Shown here in pieces: positions 45,101-54,213 of a stretch of 64,000 bases of DNA. The DNA is from Deltaproteobacteria bacterium ADurb.Bin207 (lineage in GTDB: Bacteria; Myxococcota_A; Polyangia; Polyangiales; Polyangiaceae). The translations under genes and the position numbers were made by a program. The DNA lies in assembly GCA_002070115.1 (NCBI GenBank), contig MWCO01000008.1:1-64000 (forward strand), read 5' to 3'. Each line of letters starts with the position of its first letter. Position 1 is the first letter of the stretch. Under the pieces are notes generated by a model that saw only the letters and a list, made by a program, of their open reading frames with translations, did not search any database and was not told the DNA's origin.

Positions 45101-48100
45101 TGTCTTCATACAACGCCGCTATCCGGTGCAACAACTCAACCTGCAAGTAGGCATCGTCCTGGAATCGTACCTGCACTTCCAACACACTAATCAGCTTCGC
45201 CCACTGCCCCGCCCCATCATAAAACGGCTCCAATACACTGGCCGCCGCCAACGGCTCCCCATCGCCTTGCTTGAGGTTTTCCAAAGCCTGTAACGTCGGA
45301 TCATGATCCGATTGCTGCATCAAGATGTCACGGTACAACTCGATCGCACGAGGCACGTCCTGCAAGTGCTTCTCGTACAACTCCGCGATTCGATACTGAT
45401 ACGAAATCGCCTCCGCAGCATCCATCGTAAGCTCCGACTCATGCTGCAATACCGTCAATAGCTCCGCCCATTCCCCCGACGCCTGATACAATACGTCCAA
45501 CCGTCCAAGAGCTTGTAAGTCGTCCGGATCCAACTCCAACACCCGTTGGTACGTGTCGATCGCTCGCGATACATCCCCAATCTCGCGCTCGTACACAGCG
45601 CCCATCTGATAGTAAATCAGCTTCTTTTCCTCGGGATCAAACACCAAATCCACCTTCTTGGTGTACGCGCCAAGAAGATCCTCCCAACGCTTCAACCCCA
45701 AGTACTGACCGATCAATGCATCCACGGCCTGCACATCATCCGGATCCGCTTCCAGCGCCAACAAATATACCTTGATGGCTTCCTCCGGACGATTGAGCAT
45801 CTCCTCCTCGATCGCCGCTGCCTGGAACAACGCCGTTTTCTTCTCCATCGGATCGTCGACGATCTCAGCCTTCGTCTGAAGAACAGCAGACAAATCCGCG
45901 TATCGCTCAACCCCACGGAACAACCCTTCGAGCGCTTCCGCCGCCGATAGACTCGTCGGATCGATACTCAACACCTTCCGATAATGCTTCACCGCATTAT
46001 CCACATCCCCCAAATCCTGCTCATATACCTTGGCGGCCATCGAAAATAGCTGGCTCGCCAAAAAACCATCCTGCTGCGCCTGGGCTAGCCGCTCAAACAC
46101 ATGCGCAAGATCCGAAAACCTCGAGGTCGCCCGAGCAAGACGATCCAACGCCTCCTGCGTCGCTTCGTGTGCTGGATCCTCGGCCAATGCCCGTGCCAAT
46201 GTATCGAAAGCGGCCGACAAATCCCCCGCCGCATCCTCGTACAAGGAAGCTATCTGATGCAATAACTCGACTCGCCGAACCGGATCATCGGTGCGACGCA
46301 CCTGAACCTCATGCACCCCGATTAACTTCGCATAATCGCCCGTCTGCCGATACAGCGGCTCCAAAATCTCCGCAATCATCAACTCGAAGTCCGCGTTGGA
46401 GCCCAATCGCTCGAGCGCTTGCAGAGCAGATTCGTTGCCCATGTCGCGGGTCAATACCTGATGGTAAATGTCCACCGCCTGCTCGATCTGCCCCATCTTC
46501 GACTCGCGCAACGCTCCAAGACGAAGCATCAACGCCAATTCGTCTTCGTCGGTGACCGCAAGCCGTAACTGGGACTCGAGGTTGTCGGCTAACTCAAACC
46601 ACATCTCCTGACGCGAATACAACGCGTCCAATGCCTCCAACGCCACTTGACTCGTCTCATCCAGCGCAAGCACCTCTTGATAGGCCGCAATCGCGTCCGA
46701 AGGACGACCCAAACGAGTTTCGTAGACCTGCGCCATCTGCGCGTACATCTTCTCCCGATCCGCAATGTCCTCCATCAACTCGATGCGCTTGCGGTACACA
46801 CCAATCAAATCCTCCCAGCGCTCCGTGCGCCCATACAACGCCTCCAACGCCTCCAACGCTTCCTGATCCGCAGGATCCAAGGAAAGCACATGCCCATAAC
46901 CCGCCGCCGCAGCGTCTACCTTGTCCAGACGCTCCTCTATCCTCGCCAGACGAAGCCAATACGACCGCGCCAACTCCACGTCCGTCAAACTCGTCGCGAT
47001 CTCCGAAATGATCTCCTCCAACTTCGTCCACTGCTCCGATTCCTGCGCCAATGCCTCCAATTCATCACGCGCCTCGGTGTTCGACGGATCCTCCTTCAAC
47101 GCTCTTGCTTGCGCAGAAAATGCTCGCGCCAAATCCCCAAGCTGCCCTGAAGCCGTCCGCGAAATACGACGCAAAATATCAACTCTCGTCGCCACGTCGT
47201 CCTGCGTCGACGCCAGCACTTCCAACACCCCTAGCAGCTTCTCCCAATCCTCACGCACTTCATAAATCGGATCGAGAATCTGTGCCGCCTCGGCTGCCAA
47301 CTGCTCGTTCGACAGCATCGCCTCCAACGCTCCCCGCGCACCGTCGTGATGTTGGTCGACAAACAAAATCTCACGGTAGTTGTTCAACGCCCCCATCGGG
47401 TCCGATAGATGCGCCTCGAGCGTCGATCCAAGCCTGAACTTCAGATCGATCAACTCCTCTTCCGTGACGTCCAATTCAATGAGCCTTTGCAACACGTCCG
47501 CGTAACTCGCGAAATCCCCCTGCCCACGATACAACCCATCCAACGCACGCAAGGCCCGCATGTCCGTCGGATCCTCTTCCAACACCGCTACGTACGTCTC
47601 TATCGCACGCTCCGGTTGCCCCATCTCCGTCTCGTACAACCCAGCTATCGAGTACAATACTTGACGCCTCTCGTCGAAATCGGCCGTCAACTCACGCTTC
47701 TTCTCGTAGATCCCCAGAAGCTCGTCGTACCTCGATGTCTGACGATACAAACTCTCGAGCGCCGCGATCGCCTCAGGATTCTCGCTGTCCGCCTCGTACA
47801 CCGATCGAAACTCCGTCAACGCGTCGTCGACATTGTTCACTTCGTCGACAAGAACTCGACCAAGCTTCAAATGAAGCGAGATCGCGAGTTCCTGCTCCCC
47901 ATCGCCCTGCGCCACTTCAATGGCACGACGATACGATGCGATGACGCTGTCCCACTTTCCTATCGCCTTCGCCAAACGTTCTACATCATCACGACACGTC
48001 TCATCCCCAGGCGATATCTCGAACGCCGAAAGATAGCGCTCGAAGGCACGTTCCGGGTCCCGTACCTTCCCTTCGTAAAGCTGAGCTACCTCACGAAGAA

Positions 48101-50498
48101 GCTCGAGCTTCGTGAAGTCGTCCTCTTCATGCGAAAGCTTTACCTCCAATACCCTCGCAAGACCCTTGGCGTTGTCCGCCGATTGATAAATCGGAACCAA
48201 GGCCTCGGCCGCCGCCAAGTGATTCTCATCGAGCGCAAGCACCTTCTCCAACGCTCGTGCCGCACGATCCGGCTTGTCCTTCTTGTCATTCCAAAGCTGG
48301 GCCACCTTCATCAACAACGAAATCTTCCCAGCAGAATCCGTCTCCTTGCCCTCCTCCGACTCCAACACACGAATGAATTCATCCCACTTGCCAGAGTCCG
48401 AATAGAACGACTCCAAATCGTCCCATCGACGAAGCGTAATGTACTTCCGTCGAAGCTGCTCCTGCGCTCGACGATCATTCGGCTGTAGCACGAGCAGCAG
48501 CCGCCACGCTTCGACCGCCCCCTCCTCGTTTTGTAGCCGATCCCCGTAGATCGTCCCCAACTTGGTCAACAACTGAATCTTGGCCTTCTCGTCGTACGTG
48601 CTCTCCACTTGCTTTTCGAGAACGACAACCAATTCCTCGAAACGCCTCGCGTTCTCCAACAATGGCGCCAACGCATCCAACGCCACCCGATTGTCCGGCT
48701 CTACCTCGAGAACCGTGTTCCACAAGTCAATGCACATGTCCGGTTTACGAAGGCGCTTCGTCGCTACATCCGCAATGTCAATCAGTTCCGCTACACGACG
48801 ATCCATCGGAAGCCCATTCGCTTCCGTCAAACGAAGCCGGATCAAACTTTCCCAATCCCGACGCTTCTCGTACATCTGAAGCAAGTATTGAACCGCTTGC
48901 GCATTGCCCGGATCGTACTCGATCACTTTTTCATACGCCTTGATGGCCTCTGCTTGATTCGAAAACTTGGTGACGAACAGATCCGCCGCTCGTTGATACA
49001 AATCAATCTTCTCTTCGACATTCGGAACCAAGTCCGCCAAGGCCATGAGCGTTCGCACCAACTCGTTGAAACGCTTGCTCCCCTCTTGCGTGACGGCCGC
49101 TTGACGCAGTTCCGCTATTTTTTCAGCATCCCCAGCCGACAGCGGCGCCGATTGCTCCTCGGCTTCCGCCTCTTGCGCGCTGTCCAATGGCTCGTCTTGA
49201 ACTTCTTCTTGCTCAGCAACCTCAACCGTCACCTCCGCTTCGGCCTCGGCCTGCGCCGCTAGGATATCCGATGGCTGCTCTACCGACTCGCCTACTTCCA
49301 CCTGGACGTCCGCCTCCGCGTCCGCACTCACCAGCGGAGGTACCGGCGAAATCTCCGCAGGTGCCGATACCGGCACCGGCTTCAAGGACTGACCAATCTG
49401 CGCCTCGAACGCCACCAGGCTCGGATGCCCATCCGCAAACGACGCGAGCTGCTCGAAAGCACGCTGCGCTTCCAACATATTTCCAAGCTTCTGCCAGTTG
49501 ATGAGCCCAAGCTGAGACAACAGAAACGTGCGGCTTCCCGGTTGTCGGGCTTGCTCAAACGCTTTCGTCGCAAGCTCGACCACCTGTTCCCACGCTCCAT
49601 CACGCGTTCCATAAACCTCACGTAAAAATAGAAACGCTGCCTCGTTGTCGGGATCGTACGAAAGCGCTTCCTGCGCAAGCTTCGCCCCAAGATCCAAGTT
49701 CTGATGTCGCGTCGCCCATCGAAGCCCAAACAGAAAGGCCAACTCAGCCCGCCGATCCGCTCCCTCCGTGGCGTCCAATACCGAACGCTGCAACGCCGCG
49801 ATCTCGTCCGTCCGATCCGCTTCGACCAGCAACGCCTCCAACAACGTCAATACTTGAATATTGGTAGGATCCGCACGGAAGGCCTGCGCCAACATCCCTT
49901 CCATCTCATCGGGAGCAAATCGTTTCACGATCCGACCGGCGCGAAGGAATAGACGCGCTTTTTCCGATGGCTCCGCCGCTTCGTGCGCCGTGCGCAACAA
50001 GAAAGCCACCCGATCCTGCCACCCACCCGTGTCGATCTGAACGTCCTCCAAACAAGCACTCGCTTCCGCATTGTTGCCCTTCGACGCCCCCAACGCCCGC
50101 GCGTAGGTCGACATCGCCCTCTCATAGTCGCCCTCGTCCGAAAGGACGTCGCCCATTTCGAGAAGCAATTCGGCAACCCGTGCCGGTTCGGATTCTACCT
50201 TCAGCTCCAAATCGAGGAGCTTCTGCACCATGTTCAACTTACCAAGACGCCAGTAGATGCGGCGAGCATCTGCTAGGGCTTCCACCAACGCTGGCTGAAG
50301 CTTGAACGCGTCTTGGAAATGCTTCAGTGCCTTGACACTCTGCAAGAACTTGCCATCAAGAAGCCGGCCGATCTGCAGATGAAGGTGAGCCTTGTTGGAT
50401 GGCTGAGACTCCGTTGCGATCGCTTTTTCAAGCTCCTCGAGCACCCCCTGCCAATCATGCACCACTTCGAGCTGCTTCACACGCTGCTGCAAATCCAT
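39105..50498 (-). CDS. gltI: Giant cytoplasmic TPR protein, AgmK/GltI-like, with degenerate M48-type C-terminus
   Basis: About 3,797 residues from ATG 50498, chosen for the ribosome site GAGGGA six bases upstream (GTG 50543 adds 15 residues without one). There is no signal peptide, so it is cytoplasmic. Most of the chain is a solenoid of TPR-like repeats of about 38-40 residues with pattern Y-x-x-x-L-x-x-DP-x-x-x-x-A-L-x-x-L-x-x-LY (for example VLELDPDDLQALGRLDVLYQ). An Ala/Glu/Val-rich linker interrupts them at about 371-458. The last 270 residues resemble an M48 metallopeptidase, but HExxH is replaced by KHLSN (3647-3651) and the downstream E-x3-D by E-x3-C (3736-3740), so it should be inactive. 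Length, place downstream of a GltG-like gene and lack of signal match AgmK/GltI of Myxococcus gliding, a TPR platform. Last gene of the operon. Confidence 0.85.
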   Translation of the reverse strand: MDLQQRVKQLEVVHDWQGVLEELEKAIATESQPSNKAHLHLQIGRLLDGKFLQSVKALKHFQDAFKLQPALVEALADARRIYWRLGKLNMVQKLLDLELKVESEPARVAELLLEMGDVLSDEGDYERAMSTYARALGASKGNNAEASACLEDVQIDTGGWQDRVAFLLRTAHEAAEPSEKARLFLRAGRIVKRFAPDEMEGMLAQAFRADPTNIQVLTLLEALLVEADRTDEIAALQRSVLDATEGADRRAELAFLFGLRWATRHQNLDLGAKLAQEALSYDPDNEAAFLFLREVYGTRDGAWEQVVELATKAFEQARQPGSRTFLLSQLGLINWQKLGNMLEAQRAFEQLASFADGHPSLVAFEAQIGQSLKPVPVSAPAEISPVPPLVSADAEADVQVEVGESVEQPSDILAAQAEAEAEVTVEVAEQEEVQDEPLDSAQEAEAEEQSAPLSAGDAEKIAELRQAAVTQEGSKRFNELVRTLMALADLVPNVEEKIDLYQRAADLFVTKFSNQAEAIKAYEKVIEYDPGNAQAVQYLLQMYEKRRDWESLIRLRLTEANGLPMDRRVAELIDIADVATKRLRKPDMCIDLWNTVLEVEPDNRVALDALAPLLENARRFEELVVVLEKQVESTYDEKAKIQLLTKLGTIYGDRLQNEEGAVEAWRLLLVLQPNDRRAQEQLRRKYITLRRWDDLESFYSDSGKWDEFIRVLESEEGKETDSAGKISLLMKVAQLWNDKKDKPDRAARALEKVLALDENHLAAAEALVPIYQSADNAKGLARVLEVKLSHEEDDFTKLELLREVAQLYEGKVRDPERAFERYLSAFEISPGDETCRDDVERLAKAIGKWDSVIASYRRAIEVAQGDGEQELAISLHLKLGRVLVDEVNNVDDALTEFRSVYEADSENPEAIAALESLYRQTSRYDELLGIYEKKRELTADFDERRQVLYSIAGLYETEMGQPERAIETYVAVLEEDPTDMRALRALDGLYRGQGDFASYADVLQRLIELDVTEEELIDLKFRLGSTLEAHLSDPMGALNNYREILFVDQHHDGARGALEAMLSNEQLAAEAAQILDPIYEVREDWEKLLGVLEVLASTQDDVATRVDILRRISRTASGQLGDLARAFSAQARALKEDPSNTEARDELEALAQESEQWTKLEEIISEIATSLTDVELARSYWLRLARIEERLDKVDAAAAGYGHVLSLDPADQEALEALEALYGRTERWEDLIGVYRKRIELMEDIADREKMYAQMAQVYETRLGRPSDAIAAYQEVLALDETSQVALEALDALYSRQEMWFELADNLESQLRLAVTDEDELALMLRLGALRESKMGQIEQAVDIYHQVLTRDMGNESALQALERLGSNADFELMIAEILEPLYRQTGDYAKLIGVHEVQVRRTDDPVRRVELLHQIASLYEDAAGDLSAAFDTLARALAEDPAHEATQEALDRLARATSRFSDLAHVFERLAQAQQDGFLASQLFSMAAKVYEQDLGDVDNAVKHYRKVLSIDPTSLSAAEALEGLFRGVERYADLSAVLQTKAEIVDDPMEKKTALFQAAAIEEEMLNRPEEAIKVYLLALEADPDDVQAVDALIGQYLGLKRWEDLLGAYTKKVDLVFDPEEKKLIYYQMGAVYEREIGDVSRAIDTYQRVLELDPDDLQALGRLDVLYQASGEWAELLTVLQHESELTMDAAEAISYQYRIAELYEKHLQDVPRAIELYRDILMQQSDHDPTLQALENLKQGDGEPLAAASVLEPFYDGAGQWAKLISVLEVQVRFQDDAYLQVELLHRIAALYEDNLQDHPSAFDTYARALSLDNTNHDTLGALERLAALTDRWGQAAALYDRELDRLEDNPDWFVDLGLRTAAIYETQLEDLTNAVVRYRKVLGVAPENEQALSSLDRLFELTEQWGDLAQVLVREAEVTSDPDRVLDYRYRLGQVYQLRLNDIDQAVASYRDVIVSMPEHEAALEALETLFANGVKQAEIAEVLEPLYTDNAQWEKLAGVHEAQLAHLTDSDERLAMYYRIAEDYEHNLLDPVRAMEAYIRAIREFPLDERIGEEIERLAADTDGGWDRLGNAYADVLDIQQDPVVRKAIGKRHARVFEEELQQIDNAIETYRYVLGVDPTDSDALVNLDRIFEAMEQWAELAQVLEQRLRPSDEPVDWVELHGRLGAVYEEKLQRYDDAIRVYRRIFDELDPSNEEAIAALERLYEYKQAWTDLNVVYERQLDNAMGDMEEADIRAKMARLASERLGDVEASIATWKRVLDLRGEDVEALGALANLYESRGQWAELCDVLERQHDIADTDEERVRIRLRRAYVFLVRLNRDEEAIDDYQRVLEIDYANVDALRAIANIWRTRQEAYELVQALHNLVDRASDYLEAPELKSIFRELGITYGTVLEQPYDAAEAWTRLLEVDPGDFEALDALEAIYRQDERYTDVIDVKMRRAEALPEPAEQIRELLEVTRIWEEQLGDRDSGTLAFERILGIDPTHDDAFLALEQLHTAAERWEPLIELYLSRLETRQEASERTELLRKIAGVFEEHVDDKNQAFEALLQAFEDDYGDDETSRYLERMAQATNRWSELIQTANTWLQAEQEKQDQGKVIQLCLRLAKWYGEDLGHAQYAQPYFQKVMQLDPTNVAVLRQMGNLYRKNQQWQELGRTLTEALKHATSEKDRKEIQTELGELLEKQLGETEKGMVFYKNALEVDPHHLPALEALERIYSERDQTRDLVEILAAKVVAKQDEYEEVASLQVRMGGLYETALSDLDKATMAYEAALDAEPSNLLAMRGLERIHAAHGNWPEMIKVLEQQLDVVPTERERIEVLMKVAAIFEEQFLKADEAASRYEQVLDVDPNQEPALVGLERCYAKLRQWLDLVNTYERHISVTLDRGLKIELYGYVAQVFSDEVQDVDRAIDAYQSIVELDDTNIGALEALAKLYERKESAADAIDYMTRVAELTADGAQRVEMYYRIGRALDTQLGDRMAARERYEMALDLDPAHLLTLAALKEIAIDAAEYDQAARYLDQEQMHTQSSRARSKLLVELGNLREQQLEEHDLAVQAYELALQADPENEDAARPLLEEYVRVGRWAEADPLADMLLKKGAGKLERYELHQLYAMQGKVAAELGNNDKALKAYKEAHHLDLTDQETIRGLAEVSFKMGDWAAALSNYQKVLTSLEESDREDRAYVYYKLGCIKREQGQLKQAVNNYEKALAIDDAHRMTLEAMVDIYAGLSDWKQVCAYKRQILDNIYEAEERFAMLNEVGDIWAEKENNLPKAIETLEEALELKPDNHVLLHKLLGLYQKTRNYDRMIDTIQTISDLDSNPERKARYLYTMAQLHRDQNDLGRAVELFNEALDLNPDFLEAFERINKILTSQKDWKQLERSFRKMLHRIAGKGKVDLEYNLWHNLGIVYRDRLNEVKEAIEAFRMASRLKPEDITERQILAELYETANQLDLAVEEQQEILRRDPTQKAPYRALYQLYYQKQAFDEAWCMCSALSFLHLADEDQQKFYEDYRPKGIPPVRSRLDNESWRKYVFHRTEDTLIGSIFEMLTGAALMAKMQQLKAANQLPVLDKRYKQEAHTTTVTFAKTFFHVAKVLGITAPELYVHTNIQGGLTAAPIMPFASVAGQSVLSGFTPHELSFIVAKHLSNYRGEHYIKNIFATQSELTQLFFAGLRMVLPDAPVPPEMAQNVDVTAKTLAAMMQPQHREGLRHVVRTFMETKGAINLKRWLQATELTACRAGLVVCGDLEIARKILSIEPQVPGDLTPEDKITEMIVFSVSNEYFAVRKALGLTIG

Positions 50499-50579
50499 GT
50501 ATCCCTCGGTCGGTTCGGGAAGATAATTACGGCGGTTAGCCACACCTACGGGGCGAGCTATTCAGCTCGAATTCTCCCT

Positions 50580-51488
50580 TTACGGTCCCTCGAGCTTGAC
50601 AAGCAAAGCGATCGCTTGCTCGCATTGCTCCCTGTATTTTTGCGCTGATCCACCTTTACACGCCTGCGCTTGGAATTTCTTGAGCATCTGAATCGCTTGC
50701 GACTTCTTCGGCGGGTTCAGCACCGCATAAGTGCTGCCAAGGTTGAACAGAATCTCAGGATTGTCCTTGCCGCCCAACTCATTGGCCGTTTCCAACGCTT
50801 TTACCATGCTTGGCATGTCATTCTGAAACTGCGCCACGCTCGCAAGCAAGACATACATGTTGAACTTCGCCTTGCTTTCATCCGCCGCAAACTTAACCCC
50901 CTGCTCAAGAACTCCCTTCGCTTGATCGAAGTAGTCCAAACGAATGTATAGGTCCGCTAGCGGCGCGTAAAACGATCCCTCGTTGGGCGCATGCTGAATC
51001 GCTTTGGTATAGTTTTCCAAAGCCCCCTGCTCGTTGTCCAAAAACAGCTCCACCAACGCTAACTCGAAGTAACAATGCGCAAATCGAGTATCCGCCTCGA
51101 TGCACTTGACCAAGGGCTCTTTCGCCTCTTCCCACGCACTGCGCTGCTTGGACTTCGAAGCCACCTGCACCAGCGCGTAACCTCGCTCATAGTGATAGTT
51201 GGCATACTGCGGTGCAGCTTGCGTCGCTCGGGCAAGCGTAGAGGCAACCTTCTCCCACTCCTCCTTCTTCCGATACGTCGTCGCTAGCATGTAAATGATC
51301 TCATGGTTGCTCGGGTCCAACTGCGTCGCCGCCTCGTATTTGTCGATCGCAGCGTCATAGGCGCCCTGTTTTTTCAACAGCGTGCCCTCGTTGGCCAGGT
51401 TGACGGCTTCGATCTTCTCGCGACCGCACCCCGAAAGAGCCACAACGAAACCAAAGAACATCATCACGCACAACGTGCTGAGCTTCAT
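50580..51488 (-). CDS. TPR lipoprotein of the gliding-type cluster
   Basis: A 302-residue protein from ATG 51488 (MKLSTLCVMMFFGFVVALSGC; acylated Cys21 followed by Gly). The longer frame to 51500 adds four residues. Six or so TPRs follow (LANEGTLLKKQGAYDAAIDK; IIYMLATTYRKKEEWEKVAS; LALVELFLDNEQGALENYTK; APLADLYIRLDYFDQAKGVL). Gly after the Cys favours transport to the outer membrane, with TPRs facing the periplasm. It lies between the GltG-like gene and the giant TPR gene, 81 bp from the latter. At this place M. xanthus has other glt genes, and no firm ortholog is claimed. Confidence 0.85.
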   Translation of the reverse strand: MKLSTLCVMMFFGFVVALSGCGREKIEAVNLANEGTLLKKQGAYDAAIDKYEAATQLDPSNHEIIYMLATTYRKKEEWEKVASTLARATQAAPQYANYHYERGYALVQVASKSKQRSAWEEAKEPLVKCIEADTRFAHCYFELALVELFLDNEQGALENYTKAIQHAPNEGSFYAPLADLYIRLDYFDQAKGVLEQGVKFAADESKAKFNMYVLLASVAQFQNDMPSMVKALETANELGGKDNPEILFNLGSTYAVLNPPKKSQAIQMLKKFQAQACKGGSAQKYREQCEQAIALLVKLEGP

Positions 51489-51731
51489 CTGTTCTGCCAC
51501 CTTTCCAACGAGCAGAGTTCAACTCCAATCCAGACCGAACCAACGCCTCGAGAAGCGAAAGTACGCGGCGCGGCTACAGCCTACCAACCAGTTCTATTCG
51601 AAACAGCAATAAGAAAGCCACACGCAACCGCGCACCCCGTATCACGCACAGGGCGCGGGAAGTCTACGCGGACGCGGCATGAAAAGTCTAGGGAGATCGG
51701 GAGTGAGAAGGAACCTGGCCCCGCGCCAAGC

Positions 51732-53855
51732 TCATTGACCAGGAGAAAACATGATCGGGTAGACAACCGTCACGATGCCACCCTCCGGCTGCGGAAACGA
51801 CAAGCCATAGTAGGCTCGCGTCACACACGAAACCACTGCCGGATCCGGAAGATCCGACCCCGCGTTGCCCACGTTCGACACCGACCCGTCACGGCCAATC
51901 ACGAACCGTACCGATACACGACCCTGCAAGTTCGGGTTGTTGCGAAGACCATTTTCATAGCACAACCGGAAACGCCCATAGTTCTGACGCACGATTCGCT
52001 GAATGACCTCCGGAGGCAAACGCCCACTCACCGTCGTCGCTCCCATCCGAACTTGAGGCGGCCTCGTCCTGTGCGAACCACCAAGACGCCCGTGCCCAGA
52101 GCCAAATCCCTGCCCCGTCCCGGTTCCCGCACCATGACCTATCGTACCAATCGAACCAAGACCGATTCCTTCGCCACGACCACCACCCCCTTCGCCAATA
52201 CCCGATAGCCCCAAACCACCGGCACCAAACGCATCACCGATGGAGTCTCCCCACATATTCCCACGCGCACTGATGGGATCCGTACCCAACGAGTCGTCGC
52301 GCCCCCACGGAGCCGTAGGCGCATTCGGATCACCTCCCGCTCCCGTGTTCAAGAGCCCAATCATACCGAATTCAGCCGCCTCCCGAAGTGCCGCCGAACG
52401 CGCAATATGCGGATCCGGGTTGTCCTTCGGCCCCGCCACACCATAACGACGATTCGTGTTGCGCGAGTTCGGATCACCCATCGACCCTTCCTCACCCTTC
52501 GCCCTCGTACCCGTCCCACCTTCCTTGTTGTCCGGGTTGTCCTCCGCTACCTGATCCGTCTCCTTCTGCTCCATCTCACGCTCGGCAGAAGCATTGAGAT
52601 ATTGCTGGATCAAGTAGAGCTGATCCTTGCTCATCGCTCCTTCATCCGTCAGACCCAACGGCGGCATGAAAAACGCCATCGCCGACAGCAACCCAATATG
52701 AACCGCAAGCGACAATCCGACATATAAGGCGGTCGACCAATCACGGGACGACGAGAATATCCCGGCCGGTGCTTTGCGACCGGCGTTGACCGTCGCTACC
52801 TGAAACACCAACCCACTGCCCGGTGCCGCCCCAGGAAGCTCGAGCCGCGCCTTCGTGCCAAGAGGCAACGGAATCTGCATCGCCCCCGAATACTCCGCGC
52901 ATGGCTGAGCGCCTCCACTCTGAAGCACCTCCTCCACCTTGAGCTTGCCTTTGCCCGGTACATCCACGAACCCCTTCGCCCCAGGAAGTACGACCGCCGC
53001 CACACTGCCCCCACTCACCACAACCACCGGAACTCGCGTCGCTCCCAGTTTTTCGGCAGGAATGAAGTAGTCATTGACAAGATTCTTGCCCTGCTCTTCG
53101 CCCACATAAAAGCTTCGAGGCGGGGATAAGTGAGAGACGTGCAACACAACGTCCCCCCACATCACCATCACCTCCACCGCCGGAACGTTCACCTCTACCT
53201 CGTCCGGGTTCACGTCCGGCCCGCTCTTCGTCAACACATAGCGAACTCCCCCTTCCCCTTCCGCACCAACATCCCCTCCCCCAAACGGATCCGCCGCCGC
53301 GGCAAATGGATTCGGCGAAGCAAACGCAAACGGATCCGCACTCGCTCCTCCGAAAGGATTCGCACCCGCTCCGTCGGCAAAAGGATTCGATACCGGCGGC
53401 GCCACCGGTCGCGCGGGAGCCGGTGCAGGAGCCGGCGCAGGGGCAGCAAAAGGATCCACCGGTCCAGGCGAAGCGGCAAACGCATCGGCCGGAGGCGGAG
53501 GCGCTGCCACCACCGGCGCGGGCGGCGGCACAAACGCGGGCTCCGCTACCGCATCTTGCGCCGACTCCAACACGATCAACGTGCCACCCACCTGAATCTG
53601 ATCGCCCGGTCGTATCTTGCACTTGTTGACCTGCGCACCATTCACCACTGTCCCAGGCTCGTTTCCCAAGTCAATGAGCGTAATGTCATCCGTCGACGCT
53701 ACCTCAATCACTGCATGCATCCGCGAAGCAAGATCGTCGTCGATCCGCAAATGACTTTTCGGATCCTTGCCGACCTTGACAATGTCCTGCGTGATCGATT
53801 CACGACGCACTAGTTGGTCGCCTTGGTACAATGCGAACGTTAGAGTAACCTTCAT
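51732..53855 (-). CDS. gltG: FHA-TM-AgmX/PglI C-terminal (TonB-like) protein, GltG-like
   Basis: A 707-residue protein from ATG 53855 (GTG 53873 also in frame). The cytoplasmic N-terminal FHA domain (about 20-95: VKVGKDPKSHLRIDDDLASR; DLGNEPGTVVNG) binds phosphothreonine. A Pro/Ala-rich linker (about 108-170, PPAPVVAAPPPPADAFAASP) leads to a beta-rich region and a single membrane helix (about 374-396, ALYVGLSLAVHIGLLSAMAF). Periplasmic Glu/Gln- and Gly-rich stretches precede an AgmX/PglI C-terminal domain (about 605-707: VIQRIVRQNYGRFRLCYENG; RVSVRFVIGRDGSVSNVGNA) with a Cys pair. This is the architecture of GltG/PglI, which spans the inner membrane in the Myxococcus gliding complex and passes force to periplasmic partners. 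Confidence 0.85.
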   Translation of the reverse strand: MKVTLTFALYQGDQLVRRESITQDIVKVGKDPKSHLRIDDDLASRMHAVIEVASTDDITLIDLGNEPGTVVNGAQVNKCKIRPGDQIQVGGTLIVLESAQDAVAEPAFVPPPAPVVAAPPPPADAFAASPGPVDPFAAPAPAPAPAPARPVAPPVSNPFADGAGANPFGGASADPFAFASPNPFAAAADPFGGGDVGAEGEGGVRYVLTKSGPDVNPDEVEVNVPAVEVMVMWGDVVLHVSHLSPPRSFYVGEEQGKNLVNDYFIPAEKLGATRVPVVVVSGGSVAAVVLPGAKGFVDVPGKGKLKVEEVLQSGGAQPCAEYSGAMQIPLPLGTKARLELPGAAPGSGLVFQVATVNAGRKAPAGIFSSSRDWSTALYVGLSLAVHIGLLSAMAFFMPPLGLTDEGAMSKDQLYLIQQYLNASAEREMEQKETDQVAEDNPDNKEGGTGTRAKGEEGSMGDPNSRNTNRRYGVAGPKDNPDPHIARSAALREAAEFGMIGLLNTGAGGDPNAPTAPWGRDDSLGTDPISARGNMWGDSIGDAFGAGGLGLSGIGEGGGGRGEGIGLGSIGTIGHGAGTGTGQGFGSGHGRLGGSHRTRPPQVRMGATTVSGRLPPEVIQRIVRQNYGRFRLCYENGLRNNPNLQGRVSVRFVIGRDGSVSNVGNAGSDLPDPAVVSCVTRAYYGLSFPQPEGGIVTVVYPIMFSPGQ

Positions 53856-53943
53856 CCCTGCCTGACCTTTCACCGGACGACAACCTCAGCGCCAGCCGCC
53901 CGTAAGCTGACACCCGAAACTCCTCGTTTGCGCCTGTCGCCCG

Positions 53944-54213
53944 CTACAAGTTTTCGACTGACTTCAACATATTGTCGACGAAGGAGATGCGCGGACGAAT
54001 CAGTGTGGTTCGGACCGGCCCAGGGCGAACTCGGATGGTTGCGTCGTTCGGCCCAAATCCCCCCGCTGCGAGAGGATCATCGTCGAACTCATAACCGTAT
54101 CCGGATTCTTTACCTTCTTTCACTCCTTCCACCGAACGCTGTGCCCACGCGGCAGAAGCGATGAGAAAAACCCCCAGGCCTACAATGGCTGCCACCAACT
54201 TCGTTCGCCTCAT
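53944..54213 (-). CDS. gltF: Small secreted protein, GltF-like position
   Basis: An 89-residue protein from ATG 54213, preceded by GGAG at suitable distance (ATG 54225 lacks one). The signal peptide is MRRTKLVAAIVGLGVFLIAS ending in AWAQ. The mature part is about 65 residues with an acidic stretch (GYEFDDDPLAAGGFGPNDAT), then IRVRPGPVRTTLIRPRISFV and a helical end DNMLKSVENL. No domain was recognised. Its place between GltE-like and GltG-like genes, its size and its secretion match GltF of M. xanthus, so the symbol rests mainly on position. Confidence 0.6.
   Translation of the reverse strand: MRRTKLVAAIVGLGVFLIASAAWAQRSVEGVKEGKESGYGYEFDDDPLAAGGFGPNDATIRVRPGPVRTTLIRPRISFVDNMLKSVENL

Noticed and set aside
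39319-50305. Long open frames on the plus strand opposite the giant TPR gene
   Set aside because: They are antisense shadows of a GC-rich repeated gene: Arg/His/Pro-rich products with no ribosome sites, and they repeat with the TPR period.
39105-50498. Internal DNA repeats in the giant gene as a mobile or satellite array
   Set aside because: The repeats follow the 38-40 residue TPR unit in frame and differ at DNA level; they are explained by protein structure.
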